Shown here: positions 23,077 through 33,709 of the stretch, piece after piece
How positions within the stretch are numbered: position 1 is the first letter of the stretch
How the letters are laid out: the number at the start of each line of letters is the position of its first letter
Assembly: GCA_034638255.1 (NCBI GenBank)
Contig: JAWPGT010000006.1
Location: 806,001-870,000, forward strand
Length of the DNA: 64,000 nucleotides
From: Coprinus comatus
Taxonomy: Eukaryota > Basidiomycota > Agaricomycetes > Agaricales > Agaricaceae
Reading direction: 5' to 3'
Notes under the pieces: model-generated
What the model saw: only the letters and a program-made list of their open reading frames with translations
The model's database searches: none
Told to the model about the DNA's origin: nothing
Translations under genes and position numbers: made by a program

Positions 23077-24306
23077 ATGTCTGCCATTCGCGCTCTTCGT
23101 CAAGTCACTGCTCCTCTCGTTGCTCGTCGTACTTTCACGATAGCGACTGCAGTTCCACGTGTCGCTGGTATGCGTGTTGCTGCTCTAGCTTCAACATCTA
23201 GAAATACCGTCGCTAGAAGCTTCATGACCTCTACTACTAGATTCGGTCAGGGTTCCAGTGAGTTTTTTCTTTCTTTTCTTTTGGTATAGTGATGTGTGGA
23301 AAGTGTACTAAAGCATTGACTTTTCTTCGCTTCGTTAGCCGATGTCGTTCTCTCACAAAAGCTTCAAGAAGAATTGAATTATGAGAAGGAGACTGGTGGT
23401 GCTGATAATGAAGTTCCTCAGTTCTTGAAAGATTTCAAGGACCAAGGTGTTTGGTCTGTGAGTATATATGCATTCTTTCTTTCTTTTATTTGTTATTACG
23501 TTCGCCTGTTATATGGCTCCCTTTGCCGTTTCCGTTCTACGCGAGTTGATGCGTATTTATTTACGTGTGACTTCGGTTATTTGCACCCAACAAATGCTGA
23601 CTACTCGCTTTTTAGATTGAGGATGTTGCCGGAAATGACGAAATCACGCTCAGCAGACAATTCGGCACTGAGAAGTATGTATTTTTGTCTTTGTCCGAGA
23701 ACTCGAGTTTCTCGCTTAGCGGTTGACCATGTGTTCTGACAATACAATTTTTGTAGTATTCGTTTGATCTTTTCTATTGCTGACATTGCACCAACGGAGG
23801 AAGAATTGGCTGAGGAGGAGGAAGCAGATAATGCCGAGCCTGAGGAATCTTCGTACCCTATCCGTGCTTCTTTGAGCATTACCAAGGTATGCTATTTGTT
23901 CTCGCTAATTTAGGGTCTATTCTGACAGTAGTTGATTAGAGCAATGGACCTGGTGCTCTCAATGTCGACATGATTAGTCAGGATGGACACTTTATCATTG
24001 ACAACATCTCTTTCTACGACGACGCCAAGGTTGCGACTGAGCTGACTGCGGATGCTGACTGGAAGAGGCGTGGACTGTACATTGGCCCCCAATTTGAAAC
24101 GTTGGACGTTGCTGTGCAGATGAATTTGAAGCATTCTTGCAGGAGCGTGGCATCAATGATTCCATTGCGCTGTTCATTCCTCAATATGCTGAGTTTAAGG
24201 AACAAAAGGTGAGAATGATGAAATTGGTGGGAGATGACAATTCTGACGATTTGCATAGGAGTACGTCAAGTGGTTGGGCAAGGTCAAGACCTTTGTCGAC
24301 CTGTAG
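23077..24306 (+). CDS. MAM33: Mitochondrial p32/MAM33 matrix protein (one-base frameshift)
   Basis: MAM33 is an acidic mitochondrial matrix protein of the p32/gC1qR family, linked to mitochondrial ribosome and respiratory function. A basic presequence (MSAIRALRQVTAPLVARRTF) is followed by LSQKLQEELNYEKE, LKDFKDQGVWSIEDVAGNDEITLSR and an acidic loop EEELAEEEEADNAE. The end is ERGINDSIALFIPQYAEFKEQKEYVKWLGKVKTFVDL. Exons are 23077-23257, 23339-23457, 23616-23674, 23757-23886, 23940-24208 and 24259-24306. They sum to 806 nt; the frame is lost at about 24117-24119 and one extra base there gives 807 nt and 268 residues with the conserved C-terminus. The lesion is probably an assembly indel. Confidence 0.88.
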
Positions 24307-24626
24307 ATGACCACGCTATGACATCATATATAACTAGAGCCTAATTACTAGCCACTGCTCGCCTGCGTAATACACCCCATGATATGTTTTTTTGATGACA
24401 CTGCCTTTAGAAGTCTTAGACCCACTGCGGACATCATGACACGGAAGTGCCACGCAATTGGACACCACTGCTTACCTCATTAGGTAAGCATGGATGATTC
24501 GGGAATATTCCACCATTGTCCACAACATTCTCCGTCATCCTCTGTCGTCCACTATTTAACTCAGATGTCATCTCCGAGTCATTCAGTATTCTGCCCTCTC
24601 CCGTCCCAGTCTCACCAACAATAGAA
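24307..24626 (+). promoter_or_regulatory. Short intergenic region before the 4E-BP-like gene
   Basis: This gap of 320 bp holds the MAM33 3' UTR and the promoter of the next gene. A pyrimidine-rich stretch runs up to the ATG at 24627. No TATA box is evident and no gene is seen. Confidence 0.45.
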
Positions 24627-25230
24627 ATGTCTTCCACAACTTCTTACGCTACTGTTGCAAGGGCTACTTCCCCTACTCCTCAGAAATACGTACCTGTTCA
24701 TAGGCGTACTCCTAGCGAAGGTGGTTCTTCCGTTGGTAGAAGATCACCCTCTCCTACTCCTTCTGACGCTTCAACTTCAACTTCCTTCAGGTATGTTTTT
24801 ATCACATCTATTACGTCATTTCCATCTAACTTCATTCCAAGTTTCAAACTCAAGAGTGTATAGCATAGCTTCACTTCTTCAACTTGCTCATCAACCTGAA
24901 GTTAAAGTTATCGCATTGGAACAAAAGGAAAAACTACGAGAAGTTTTACCTGAGATTGTGATCAGTAGGAGAATGAGAAAGGCAATGGAATATCATGCTA
25001 TTCAAGAGAAAGTTTCTCTTGGAAAGTCTTCTCCTGTTCATGTTCATGTTCCTGTTCCTGTATTACAAGTCACTCCCACCCCAACTCCAACTTCAACACA
25101 GAGATCAAGACCTGGACAGAGGAGAACTGCTGGAGGTGTTGATAGGAGAAGAAATGCTGTAAAGGTTGTTGATGAAGTTGGTTGGAGAGCTCTTAGACCT
25201 GTTACTAGAGTCGTTTCACCAACGGCTTGA
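24627..25230 (+). CDS. Small disordered protein with candidate eIF4E-binding motif
   Basis: Two exons (24627-24790 and 24855-25230) encode 179 residues. The N-terminus is Ser/Thr/Pro-rich (SYATVARATSPTPQKYVPVHRR, then SEGGSSVGRRSPSPTPSD). Straight after the splice comes RVYSIASLLQLAHQPEVK, which contains Y-x4-L-Leu (YSIASLL), the canonical eIF4E-binding form YxxxxL-phi. A charged helical segment (EKLREVLPEIVISRRMRKAMEYHA) and a basic tail (RPGQRRTAGGVDRRR) follow. I know no named orthologue. Small disordered 4E-binding proteins repress cap-dependent translation, so this role is an inference from one short motif in a fitting context. Confidence 0.75.
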
Positions 25231-25555
25231 AGTTTCAACAAACCCTCTCTCTCTCCACACATCCACGTATCCACGCTCATATCCGTATCCATATCCACGC
25301 ACCCACACCCCTCTTCTCTTTTCTTATTGTAACTTGTTTATACCCCGCGTTGGGATTTCACAGCATCCCTTACATATAACGCGCACCACACATATTCCTT
25401 CAATCATTTCAAAAAAAAAGAATTCATCACATTAAACACTTCTATTTTCGTTTCCTTTTTTCATAAAACTGGGATTATAATCAATGTAATATTTAAATAC
25501 ATAGACCAAATGATATGATGAATTTGTTTCATATAACCTTGAGTAATCTTGAGTT
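25231..25555. other. Convergent 3' UTR region
   Basis: This gap separates two convergent genes. It begins with a pyrimidine-rich tract and a degenerate array of TATCCA/CACG units near 25255-25310, then becomes AT-rich. No gene is seen. Confidence 0.5.
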
Positions 25556-26781
25556 TCATGAAGAAGACATCGAAAGTGTTTGTAAATAAGATCGAAGTTT
25601 CTCCAATGCTTTTCCACGATGTGATAATTTGTTTTTTCGTTCCGAAGGCATTTCTGCGTATCTATTGTTGTTGTTGTGTTTTTTTTGTAAGCGTTGTTAA
25701 TGAAGGAATTAATATAATGAGGATATTACTTACGTTAATCCAGTGTTTAGTGGTTCGAAAACTGCATCCCAACCGAATACACCTGGACCTCGAGCTTGAA
25801 CTATTGTTCCTGTTGTACGTCCTTCGAATATAATAGGTTCGGTACCTATGAAAACAATGAGTTAGTTAAGTTTGTTGGTTAAGGAGAAGTTGTTTGTTTG
25901 GAGTGGATAGTGGACAACTAACTGGTCATGTGTAACCCATCGACCGATAGGTACAAAAAAAAAAAAAATGGAAACAATGACCAAAAAGTAAAAACTCGAA
26001 AACAATCAAGAGATCATAAGCGCAGAAACAGAAACAGAAACAAAAACAAAAATAGAAGAGAGAAAAGAGAGAAGATGAGAAGAAGATGAGAACCGTACCA
26101 GGACCAGCAGAATAAGCAAAAGTACAAATAGCATCGGCTTCTTTTATATTAAATCCAACAAGTAGATTGTTTAATCCTTCATGACCTAATTCTTCCAAGA
26201 AATATTTGATATAAGGACCTGGGAGGTAGTTTAAAGCTTTGAAACCTAATGCTGTGTCTTCTGTTATACATGGTCCATTTATCTGTTTTTTAGTTTTTAG
26301 TTTTAGTTTTAGTTTTAGTTTTAGTTTTAATTTTGTTGGAATGAGTTAGGTAGTAGAATGGGATAGGGAAGATTCCATTGAAAGGAAGAAGAAAGGAGAA
26401 AGAAGAAGAAAACGTACAAGTTCGGCTGCACGTTTACATTTTGCAATGGCTACTTCTTTAGTTGATCCTTGAACTTCAGGAACTAAACATTTTATTTAGT
26501 AACAGTCCAACCAATATTTATATGTGTATGTATGTGTGTGTGTGTACGAAATTGCGAGTGGGATGGGACGTACTATCAAGACTTTTAGAAACAATTTCAA
26601 TAGGATGATCTCCTCCTGATAAGATTTCTTTGACTTCACGAAGTTTATTGGCGTTTCCTGTGACGAATGCTGTTTATGATTCAAAGATTGCCAATGGAGA
26701 GTGTTAGAAAATAAGTATACGTGTGTGTGTTTCGGAAGATGGATGGAACGTACTGATAGGATTTTGGTTTTGTGATGCCAT
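25556..26781 (-). CDS. HAM1: Inosine triphosphate pyrophosphatase (HAM1 family)
   Basis: ITPase hydrolyses ITP, dITP and XTP to monophosphates and so clears deaminated purines from the nucleotide pools. Six exons (26781-26754, 26669-26574, 26482-26418, 26282-26099, 25845-25734, 25661-25556) encode 196 residues, the normal length. Family signatures are all present: [16 protein letters not shown] at the N-terminus, [65 protein letters not shown] and [14 protein letters not shown]. The introns are unusually rich in simple repeats, and one of about 253 nt (25846-26098) is far longer than the local norm. Confidence 0.95.
26284..26332. repeat. TTTTAG hexanucleotide array in HAM1 intron
   Basis: About seven imperfect to perfect TTTTAG units lie just upstream of the + strand end of exon 26099-26282, within the intron. 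On the coding strand this is CTAAAA repeated next to the 3' splice site, which also supplies several branch-point-like CTAA motifs. Confidence 0.85.
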
Positions 26782-27163
26782 TTCTTCTTCTCTTTTTTTT
26801 TTTTGCTGTTGGAGAGAAGATCAAGGTGTATGTTGATATGCTCTTTAACAAAACTATATTCTCTTTTTAAATAAATAATTAATGCAAGGGTCGTTTTCAA
26901 CAGAGTCAATTCGAGTCAGGTTTTTTTGTTTACCCGACACTAAATTATGACTCACCGAAATGTATGTATTAGAAATCCCCCCCCTCACAATTGAATTATT
27001 TGTCTGAGCTTAGAGTTTAAGGAGTTTCTCCGATTTGTATGGAAGATGAGATGAGTCGCAAGGAGGATCTCTTGGAGTTTTGGAGTCACGAAAAAGATTG
27101 ATGGGAAGTTGATTAATCTGATCTCATGTGTCTGTGATCGTTATAAATAGGTTGGCCTGCCTA

Positions 27164-27691
27164 CAGTCAATTACCGGCCAATGGGACAGTTGAGTTGAGT
27201 CGCCTCGGAGAAATACTTAATGTTGCTTAAAATATATGAAAATATTGTTTTTGGCTATTGCATTGACCAAGTTCTAGTCTATCGGAATTATTTGAGGTAG
27301 TACTTGTTTTTACAATCTATAAGGTCAGTGTTTATCACGATTCACAATCTACACCAGCCATTGGGACAGTCGCACTACCACTCTATAACCTCATCTTTTC
27401 ATGAGATGAGCTCTATAAACATCAAGCCAAGGTATATGCATATAATTCATGTTGGTGGGAGTAAAAGAAGGAATTTTAGTAGAAAACCGGGATTTGGTGT
27501 ATTTCTTGGACATAAAACTGATGTTGGTAGTAACAGGAAGCAACATAAACACTCCATATTTAAAGTATAGATAGGTTTATATATGAGAAAGATATTATAT
27601 TAAAGTCTGAGGTTAAGAAATGTGGTGGGACTTTAAAAAAAATTCCTTTGTCCCATTGGCTAGTGGTGTCCCATTGGCTAGTGATTGACTG
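27164..27691. mobile_element. 528-bp element with ~26-bp terminal inverted repeats, TA-flanked
   Basis: The left end (CAGTCAATTACCGGCCAATG, continuing GGACA) and the right end (TGTCCCATTGGCTAGTGATTGACTG) are reverse complements with three or four mismatches, and each is bordered by TA (27162-27163 and 27692-27693). The core CCATTGG(GACA) motif recurs just inside both ends: once near 27357 and twice in tandem at the right (27651-27680). Termini starting CAGTCAA with TA duplications fit fungal pogo/Fot1-like Tc1/mariner elements. There is no transposase frame, so this would be a non-autonomous derivative. Confidence 0.65.
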
Positions 27692-28705
27692 TACATAATT
27701 AGAGGCTGACGAATATGTGTGCTGAGAAAATGATGTAAAGTATAAACTGAACTGGCTATATCCTGTCAAGAAAAAAAAAAGATTTCAACCCCCTTCCATA
27801 GTCAATCAAAATTGAAAGGGGGTACTTTTAATTTATAGGTCTTCTTGTACGTAGGATCAAGTCCGAACATTTGATTTCCGTTTCTCGGTGCTTATGATTG
27901 GCAGCCACGGCAACGAAGTTGTGGGTGGGATAAATTGTTCGCACTCATTGCTCGATATTTCAGCCATCTGTTTTTTCCAGCCAAGTCTCAAGGTCTGAGA
28001 TGCCTTACTTGTATTAAAGTTCGAGTACAGGTTGTTGATATGATGGTATAATGAACAAATAGCAGTTCGGAAGAAAAGCTTTTCGCCGGCAACGAACACG
28101 TGATGTAGTGCCATAGATTAATCGATTACGTATGGGAAAAAACCGCATCTTTTGAAGCGTCTTAGCCGTGCTAATCTTCGCCTTCAACAACGCTAGCGCA
28201 ATCTCATCATGTTATTTCTGGATTCGTGACTTCTGGAAGAAATGCTTTACGGTCCTTATCTCAGGAAGAATATGTAATCTCAGGAACTCGTGTGGAAGAA
28301 TGAAGAAAGAACTTGACTCCACACGTTCAACATTGAATTGAAGAACATCGACTTTTCCTTCCGAGCAACTACGGTGACAAGGATTAAAGCAGCCGACTAA
28401 CCGCGATGTACACGATTCACAACAAGGTCTTCCTCAAATGGATACAAGGGTGAGGCAAGCACATAACTTATGGGTTTAAGCTCAGAGATTGGAAGACATT
28501 AGTACCCTTTCAAAAGCATAACTATTTTCCACTTTTCCAATCGCGAGTCCCCAAAACCCGGACAATGAACATAAATCGCATTTAACTGGTTTGAAGACGG
28601 TCTATAGATTCCGGTGAGAACGGCTAATTGTATTCATCTCCAATCTTACAAATACGAGAAGCTTGTCACACGTGTGTGTCGAAGAAAAAAGAAAAATTCG
28701 CGTTC

Positions 28706-28713
28706 TTTATAAA
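28706..28713 (+). promoter_or_regulatory. TATA-like box of SDR-A
   Basis: TTTATAAA lies about 40 bp before the ATG. The paralogue SDR-B has TTTATATA at a similar distance, and both copies also share ATTCCC-C--TTCTT directly before the start codon, so this short proximal promoter was duplicated with the gene. Confidence 0.5.
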
Positions 28714-28747
28714 GCCTGCATTATCTTTACGGATTCCCGCAATTCTT

Positions 28748-30055
28748 ATGTCTGACGCTACATCCGTTCTGGGAGGTTTAAATGCCAAAAGTCTCTTCAA
28801 TCTACAAGGCGTTGTGGCTGTTGTCACTGGAGGGGGCTCGGTATGTACTGACAATATTTCTTTGTTTATGTATCACATAATATATTATTATTACCATTTT
28901 TGTAGGGTATCGGCTTGATGATCAGCTCGACGCTGATGGCAAACGGTGCGAAGGTGTATTTCATTGATATCAATAAAGAACGCGTCGAAAGGTTCGCATC
29001 ACATTCTTCTAATTCGGTCTTTCCAAACTTTGTCTTTACAGAATCACGAAGGCCTACAATGACAATGCTGGATCACAGCCGGGTAGTTTACATGGTATAC
29101 AGGGAGACATAAGCAACAAGGTCAGTCCACATACCTTCTCGGCCACACTATATATAACCAATGATATTCCAGTCAGAAGCTGCCCGACTTGCAGCGCATA
29201 TAGCATCACTTGAACCCAATGGAATTACGGTCCTATTTAATAATGCAGGCACCTTTAGTGGCGCTTTCAAACGTCCTGGACTAACGAACCCTAATGCAAC
29301 TGCACAAGATTTTGTGAAAGCATTGTTTGAAGACGTTCCTGAAGAAAGCTTCACTAATGTTTACAAAGTTAATGCCGTGGGGCCATATTGGCTGACATTT
29401 GCATTCCTTCCTTTACTGGAAAAATGGAAACTATCCGGGAATAAGGGACTTCAAGCAAACGGAGGAAGAGGATTTGCTCCACAGGTTATAATGACAAGTA
29501 GTATGAATGGATGGACTAAGGTGAGCGAGTGACTTACCTGCGCTTGTAGTTTCATTTTCTCAGGTATGTTCGACTTGAATTATATTAGGATGTGACAACG
29601 TCTGCGTTCTCTTTCCCATACACATTTTCAAAATCTGCCATTGGATTGGGGACGGCTTCCCTTGCACACGAGCTACTTCCACTTGGAATAAGGGTGAATG
29701 GAATTGCCCCTGGTCTATTTCCCACCGACGTTAGTAAATAAGCTCGCATTAATCCGACTAAGATTGTTTCTGACTCCTACCAAAGATGACGGTCCCTGGA
29801 GCAACAAACCCGATGGGTATAACAAATACTACGTCACAGTTTAATGCCGGTTTCGAAACACCTGCAAGTACAAGCGGTGGTTCTAGGTTTGATATGGCCG
29901 CACTTGTTTTATCCCTTGTATCGAACTGGAATATAAACGGGGAAACTGTCTTAATTGATGGTGGGGTAAGCTTTATCGATTCCTGGAATTCTTCGAAGTA
30001 GAACTTGATCTGACTTAAACTCTAGACATTGCTTTGCCGGCCATCTTCTTATTGA
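28748..30055 (+). CDS. Short-chain dehydrogenase/reductase, copy A
   Basis: A classical SDR: NAD(P)-binding TGGGSGIG (split by intron 1), structural NNAG, catalytic Ser in MTSSMNG and YTFSK (YxxxK). It ends DGGTLLCRPSSY, the usual end of fungal members. Seven exons (28748-28840, 28906-28991, 29042-29120, 29173-29520, 29589-29729, 29786-29965, 30026-30055) encode 318 residues. Intron 2 starts GTTCGC and intron 5 GTTAGT, as in copy B. The substrate cannot be told from sequence. Reading through the last donor would give an alternative end at 30001, but the spliced form keeps the conserved terminus. All seven exon lengths equal those of copy B near 43 kb. Confidence 0.93.
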
Positions 30056-30238
30056 TTGTATCAAAGTGCCAAGTGGGTAGAGTGGTTTCAGTCCATCCAA
30101 GTTAACATTCTCTATAGTTTATTTTCATAACAGAAGAGCTGAAAATATAGATTATTACTGGGCATACGGATTAACTCCGCCATATTACGACCAGCGCGAT
30201 AATCACGAATGAGAAGGTACACACGATTCATTGACCAA

Positions 30239-30944
30239 TTACTCCCGCTCACCACATCTAACGCAAACATTCTGTTTGTCTCGCCTAATAATTGGAAAAT
30301 TATGCTACCTCAAAAAAATGAACTTCGTTAGCCGAAGATAAGAAACACATACCAAAAACAGATCAAACCACACGGGAATAGTGCCTGTTTGGCTCAGAGT
30401 TAATACAGAAAACAAATGCACAGTAATAATTGATTAGGTATACTCACGACCGCCATGATGATACCCATAACTCCATGTCGAGTTTCGTACTTGTGTCCTC
30501 CTTGTTGACATTGAATCAGTTCCGTTTCTGCAGTCACCGTTTTCAGCATATCACTTAACCTCCCCCCGATGAAAATAACGAAATATCACAAAAGTCAGAC
30601 CTACCTCTCGTATTCTCGTTGTTTTTCTCTGTATTTTTATCATATGTCACATCACCTTCAACCTCACTTGTAGTAATTCCAGACATATCCGCTGTAACGG
30701 GACTTTGTAGTTCACCATCTCCCGTACTCCTCATACTTTGACGATTTGGGTTTGTGTCAGAGGTCGGATAAGGTCCCTGAAGTTCTTCAAATGGTGTTGG
30801 AGGTCGTACTAATTGCATTTTTTCCGTAGTTGTTGCCATACCGTCAATAGGACTGTTACCATTATTCTCGCTAGGTGATTGGATAACAACAGTAGGAATA
30901 GGAATGGGAGCCTGGCCAGAAGAGTTTGCGATAGTGGAGGACAT
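30239..30944 (-). CDS. LITAF/BRI3-like small zinc-binding membrane protein, copy 1
   Basis: Exons 30944-30605, 30527-30448, 30384-30353 and 30284-30239 encode 165 residues. A Pro/Ser/Thr-rich disordered leader is followed by QCQQGGHKYETRHGVMGIIMAV, then ALFPCGLICF, and a CVRCG end. This is the Cys-x-hydrophobic-CxxC arrangement of the brain protein I3 / LITAF-like group, where cysteines flanking a short hydrophobic hairpin bind zinc at endolysosomal membranes. The assignment rests on this pattern and on the sibling gene next door. The hydrophobic segment is split by two short introns, so automatic prediction could easily miss the C-terminus. Confidence 0.7.
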
Positions 30945-31990
30945 AATTGAGCCTTGTAAGGATTTGTAAAGTGGATATGCAAGAATGTGGTAGGTGGCAG
31001 GCGAGAAATTGAAGGTTCAATGGTAGGTGGTTTTTTGGAAGTTCAACGTTATTTGTACTCGGAAGACTCGGTAGTACAAGGCAAGCTGCGGTGCCCTGAG
31101 CAGCTGGTCAATATATGTACGCAATGGGTAAGAACTTGGTGAAACGTGGTGGGCATGCATTGTCTTATCAAATTCATTTCGTTCTTCTCACTGTTTTGGG
31201 GCCAGTTTTATTATGGCATGAGCTTAAATGTTTGAACTTGGTGCTTCATTATGATGTCAATGGAAGATTTCCGAGGCAAAGTCATTGTACATACAACTTG
31301 TTGGTGTCTTGACAACTGTTATTGTTGAACTTTGAACGTTCAGAAAATCACCATTCAAGGTTACCTTGTCGCATAGAACTGACGCAAATTCCCCAAACGT
31401 TGCCGACAGAAATGTAGAGAATAGAACTCGTTTACTGTGGTAATAGTGCGGAACACGTTCAATTAACATTTTGTAAATCAGGGCCCAGTCCTAGTCTCCT
31501 ATCAAAATGGAATCATTGGACAGACTCACTGTTAGAGAATTAATATTACTATTCAGAATTTGAAACACTTCGCATCACATCCAATTTGTGATTAATGCTT
31601 CACCGCACTTTCACTGGTAATACTGGTCCTGTCCTGTTGTTCATGCAACTTACTTTAATGACGTTTTCGATGCTGATGCACATACTGTAAATTTGTACTT
31701 GGTGTGAAGTTGTGAACGTTGCAACCGGTTGATTGGAGACGTATGATGTAACATGATAACCATTAGCAGGCAATGGGTTCGAACCTCGAGCGAGTTCGCT
31801 TTTTTCATTGAAGCTAATGGAAATCGTATTTTTCTTTCAATCAACCATTACATTCATGTATCTACCGTAACATCGTGTCTGGTTTTGATATCTGATCAAC
31901 GATTATTTGCATCTACAGAGCTAGTAAGAAGGTGAGAGAAAAAATGTATCCAGTTTTATGGATAGAGCATATTTTCGTGTACGATCAGCA
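30945..31990. other. Spacer between the two BRI3-like genes
   Basis: This DNA contains no supported gene. Its right part (about 31685-31990) is shared, in inverted orientation, with 41940-42200, including the motif GGTTCGAACC followed by a T run at 31780-31806. Frames at 31115-31312 and 31257-31469 show no motif. Confidence 0.5.
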
Positions 31991-32862
31991 TCAGGCCCGT
32001 CGATTGCCACATCTCGTACAAAAATCTTCCTTATCAATGCTACATGAGATTATTTTGTTAATAACGCATATATATTGTAACAGGAACAGATAATAATAAT
32101 ACCTACCAAAGGCCAATCAAACCACAGGGAAAGCAGACCTAATGGTGTTAGAAAAAAAAATGAAACGTGAACCTCTTGAAAAAAGAATAAAGTCAAGCAA
32201 ATTTGAAGAACTCACAATAGCACAAATGATACCAAAGATTCCATAGTTCGTACGATAAATATGATTCCCTTGTTCACAATGTTTCAAGCCTTTATGACAG
32301 CGTCCGGTTAAGCACCTGGCTTCGAGTGATAAGTACGAACAAACGTACCTGTGTTATCAGAAACATAAACAATTCGGGTCCCTGGTTCTTGTTGCTGCTG
32401 TTGTTGCCCGTGTCCGCTAACTCCTCTATCACTATTACCCAATAGTCCAGGAGCAGATATTCCAGCAATACCATTAGGTGTGTCACTGACTACGCTTGAA
32501 GTAGTATGAGGTTGCCGTTATGGTTGGTTTCCCATACTAGGCGAAAGGTAGGACACTTGTGCTGGATTCTTGGGCTCACTACTATATTGTTGGTTACCTG
32601 CACCAACAGGGCGAGCAGGAGGAATGGGTATTTGACCCTGTTGACCTGGAGAGCTCCTCTGAGCCTGAGGATCATTCGTTGGCCTTTCGTGCATTGGTGC
32701 CGGTGCCGGTACTGGTATGGTTAGGTTTTGAGTTGAAAATGGCTCGTCTTGGGTTCGTAGAGGGGAATCATGGTTTGGTTGTGATGCATATGGTGGAAGA
32801 CTATCCCGAGACTTAATCTGAGTGTCCGGAGAAGCAGCTTGTTCTTCTATCCGCTTTGACAT
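31991..32862 (-). CDS. LITAF/BRI3-like small zinc-binding membrane protein, copy 2
   Basis: Exons 32862-32538, 32489-32349, 32289-32216, 32138-32107 and 32039-31991 encode 206 residues. A long disordered leader (Pro/Gln/Ser-rich, with a Q6 run) precedes HCEQGNHIYRTNYGIFGIICAI-VCFPCGLIGL-CIDKEDFCTRCGNRRA, the complete BRI3-like cysteine pattern. An in-frame TAA at 32518-32520 falls inside a plausible 48-nt GT...AG intron (32490-32537). Since 48 is divisible by three, the frame is unchanged either way, and removal of the intron is needed for a full protein. Its last two exons are copied at 41795-41937. Confidence 0.72.
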
Positions 32863-33709
32863 ATTCCTTAGTAGTAGCGAGTTTGTGTTTTTCTTGTATG
32901 ATAGGCAGGGGCGCACAACAATGATGGGGGTTTGATAGTGTTGGGTAGATATTTCTCAGATGGCCACGTACTGTTTTAGGAGATCTACGAGTAGTTTTAT
33001 AACATACCAGGTATATTCTAATTTTGTCAGGCTGATTTATTTTGAGTAGGTCTCCATGATCCCTGGGCGCTGTGTCAGAGCCTACAACTCAGAGGTGGAG
33101 CTTCTTGTTTCCGGCTATCAAATACAAAAGGCAACCTTCATCTTGTAAGTACTATGAGATGTAGTTATAGGAGATGATGACTCTCTGAGCGCTGGTTTTT
33201 TTCTGGAGCTTGGGAGCCAGTGGTATCATGGTCACTAACTTCATCTTCAAGAAAATTCACTATTTGTCGAAACTTAAGGCTGAATGATACTAATGAATAT
33301 TGTATACCATCGGATTCGAAGTTCTGATAGTAATCACACTATGTATAGTTTGGAGCGGTGCCCCCACCTTCTAGGAGCTCGATGGAGGCGGAGTGTTACA
33401 CGCAACAGCATAATTATCTATATTTAGAAACGAGCTAGTATGGGCACACATTGGGTCCATACAGGAACGATTCCACACGCATGGCTGGATGCCTTGATAG
33501 TGGTATTTGTTACAGCTTTGGCATCATAGGCACCAGAAACGATGCACCGATAAGGTCCGTCGGAACGTCCGAAGTGCGCAGCGAGGGCTGGGAAGGAGCC
33601 TGATAACATAGATAGATAATGAAGACACTCTACTCGATAACATTTCTCAAGAAAAAAATCTCAGAAAAAAAAAATCGAAATTGTCAAAGAACAAATCAAA
33701 ACATAAGAA
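32863..33709. other. Intergenic region downstream of separase
   Basis: This holds the 3' side of the separase gene and the promoter of BRI3-like copy 2. A 61-residue frame at 33424-33609 (minus) is uninterrupted but has no motif or evident splice partners, so I do not call it. Confidence 0.5.

Larger units (their letters stand above)
26782..28747. other. Intergenic region with an inverted-repeat element
   Basis: About 2 kb between HAM1 and SDR-A on divergent sides. It contains the element at 27164-27691 and the SDR-A promoter. No other reading frame shows a motif; the frame at 27304-27570 lies inside the element and is not recognisable. Confidence 0.55.

Noticed and set aside
24114..24142. 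A 29-nt GTGCAG...TTGCAG intron in MAM33 that would also restore the frame.
   Set aside because: Too short for a spliceosomal intron, and it would remove sequence that in the -1 frame reads DEFEAFLQ, matching the conserved family segment.
31685..31806. A complete tRNA gene around GGTTCGAACC.
   Set aside because: The T stem pairs poorly and no consistent acceptor stem or anticodon arm forms; at most a degenerate relic.
32518..32520. In-frame TAA in BRI3-like copy 2, which looked like a nonsense mutation.
   Set aside because: It lies inside a plausible 48-nt GT...AG intron (32490-32537). Removal keeps the frame, and the exon sum (621 nt) is divisible by three with a complete C-terminus.
33424..33609. 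61-residue minus-strand frame downstream of separase.
   Set aside because: No motif, no upstream exon found and no codon pattern beyond chance.
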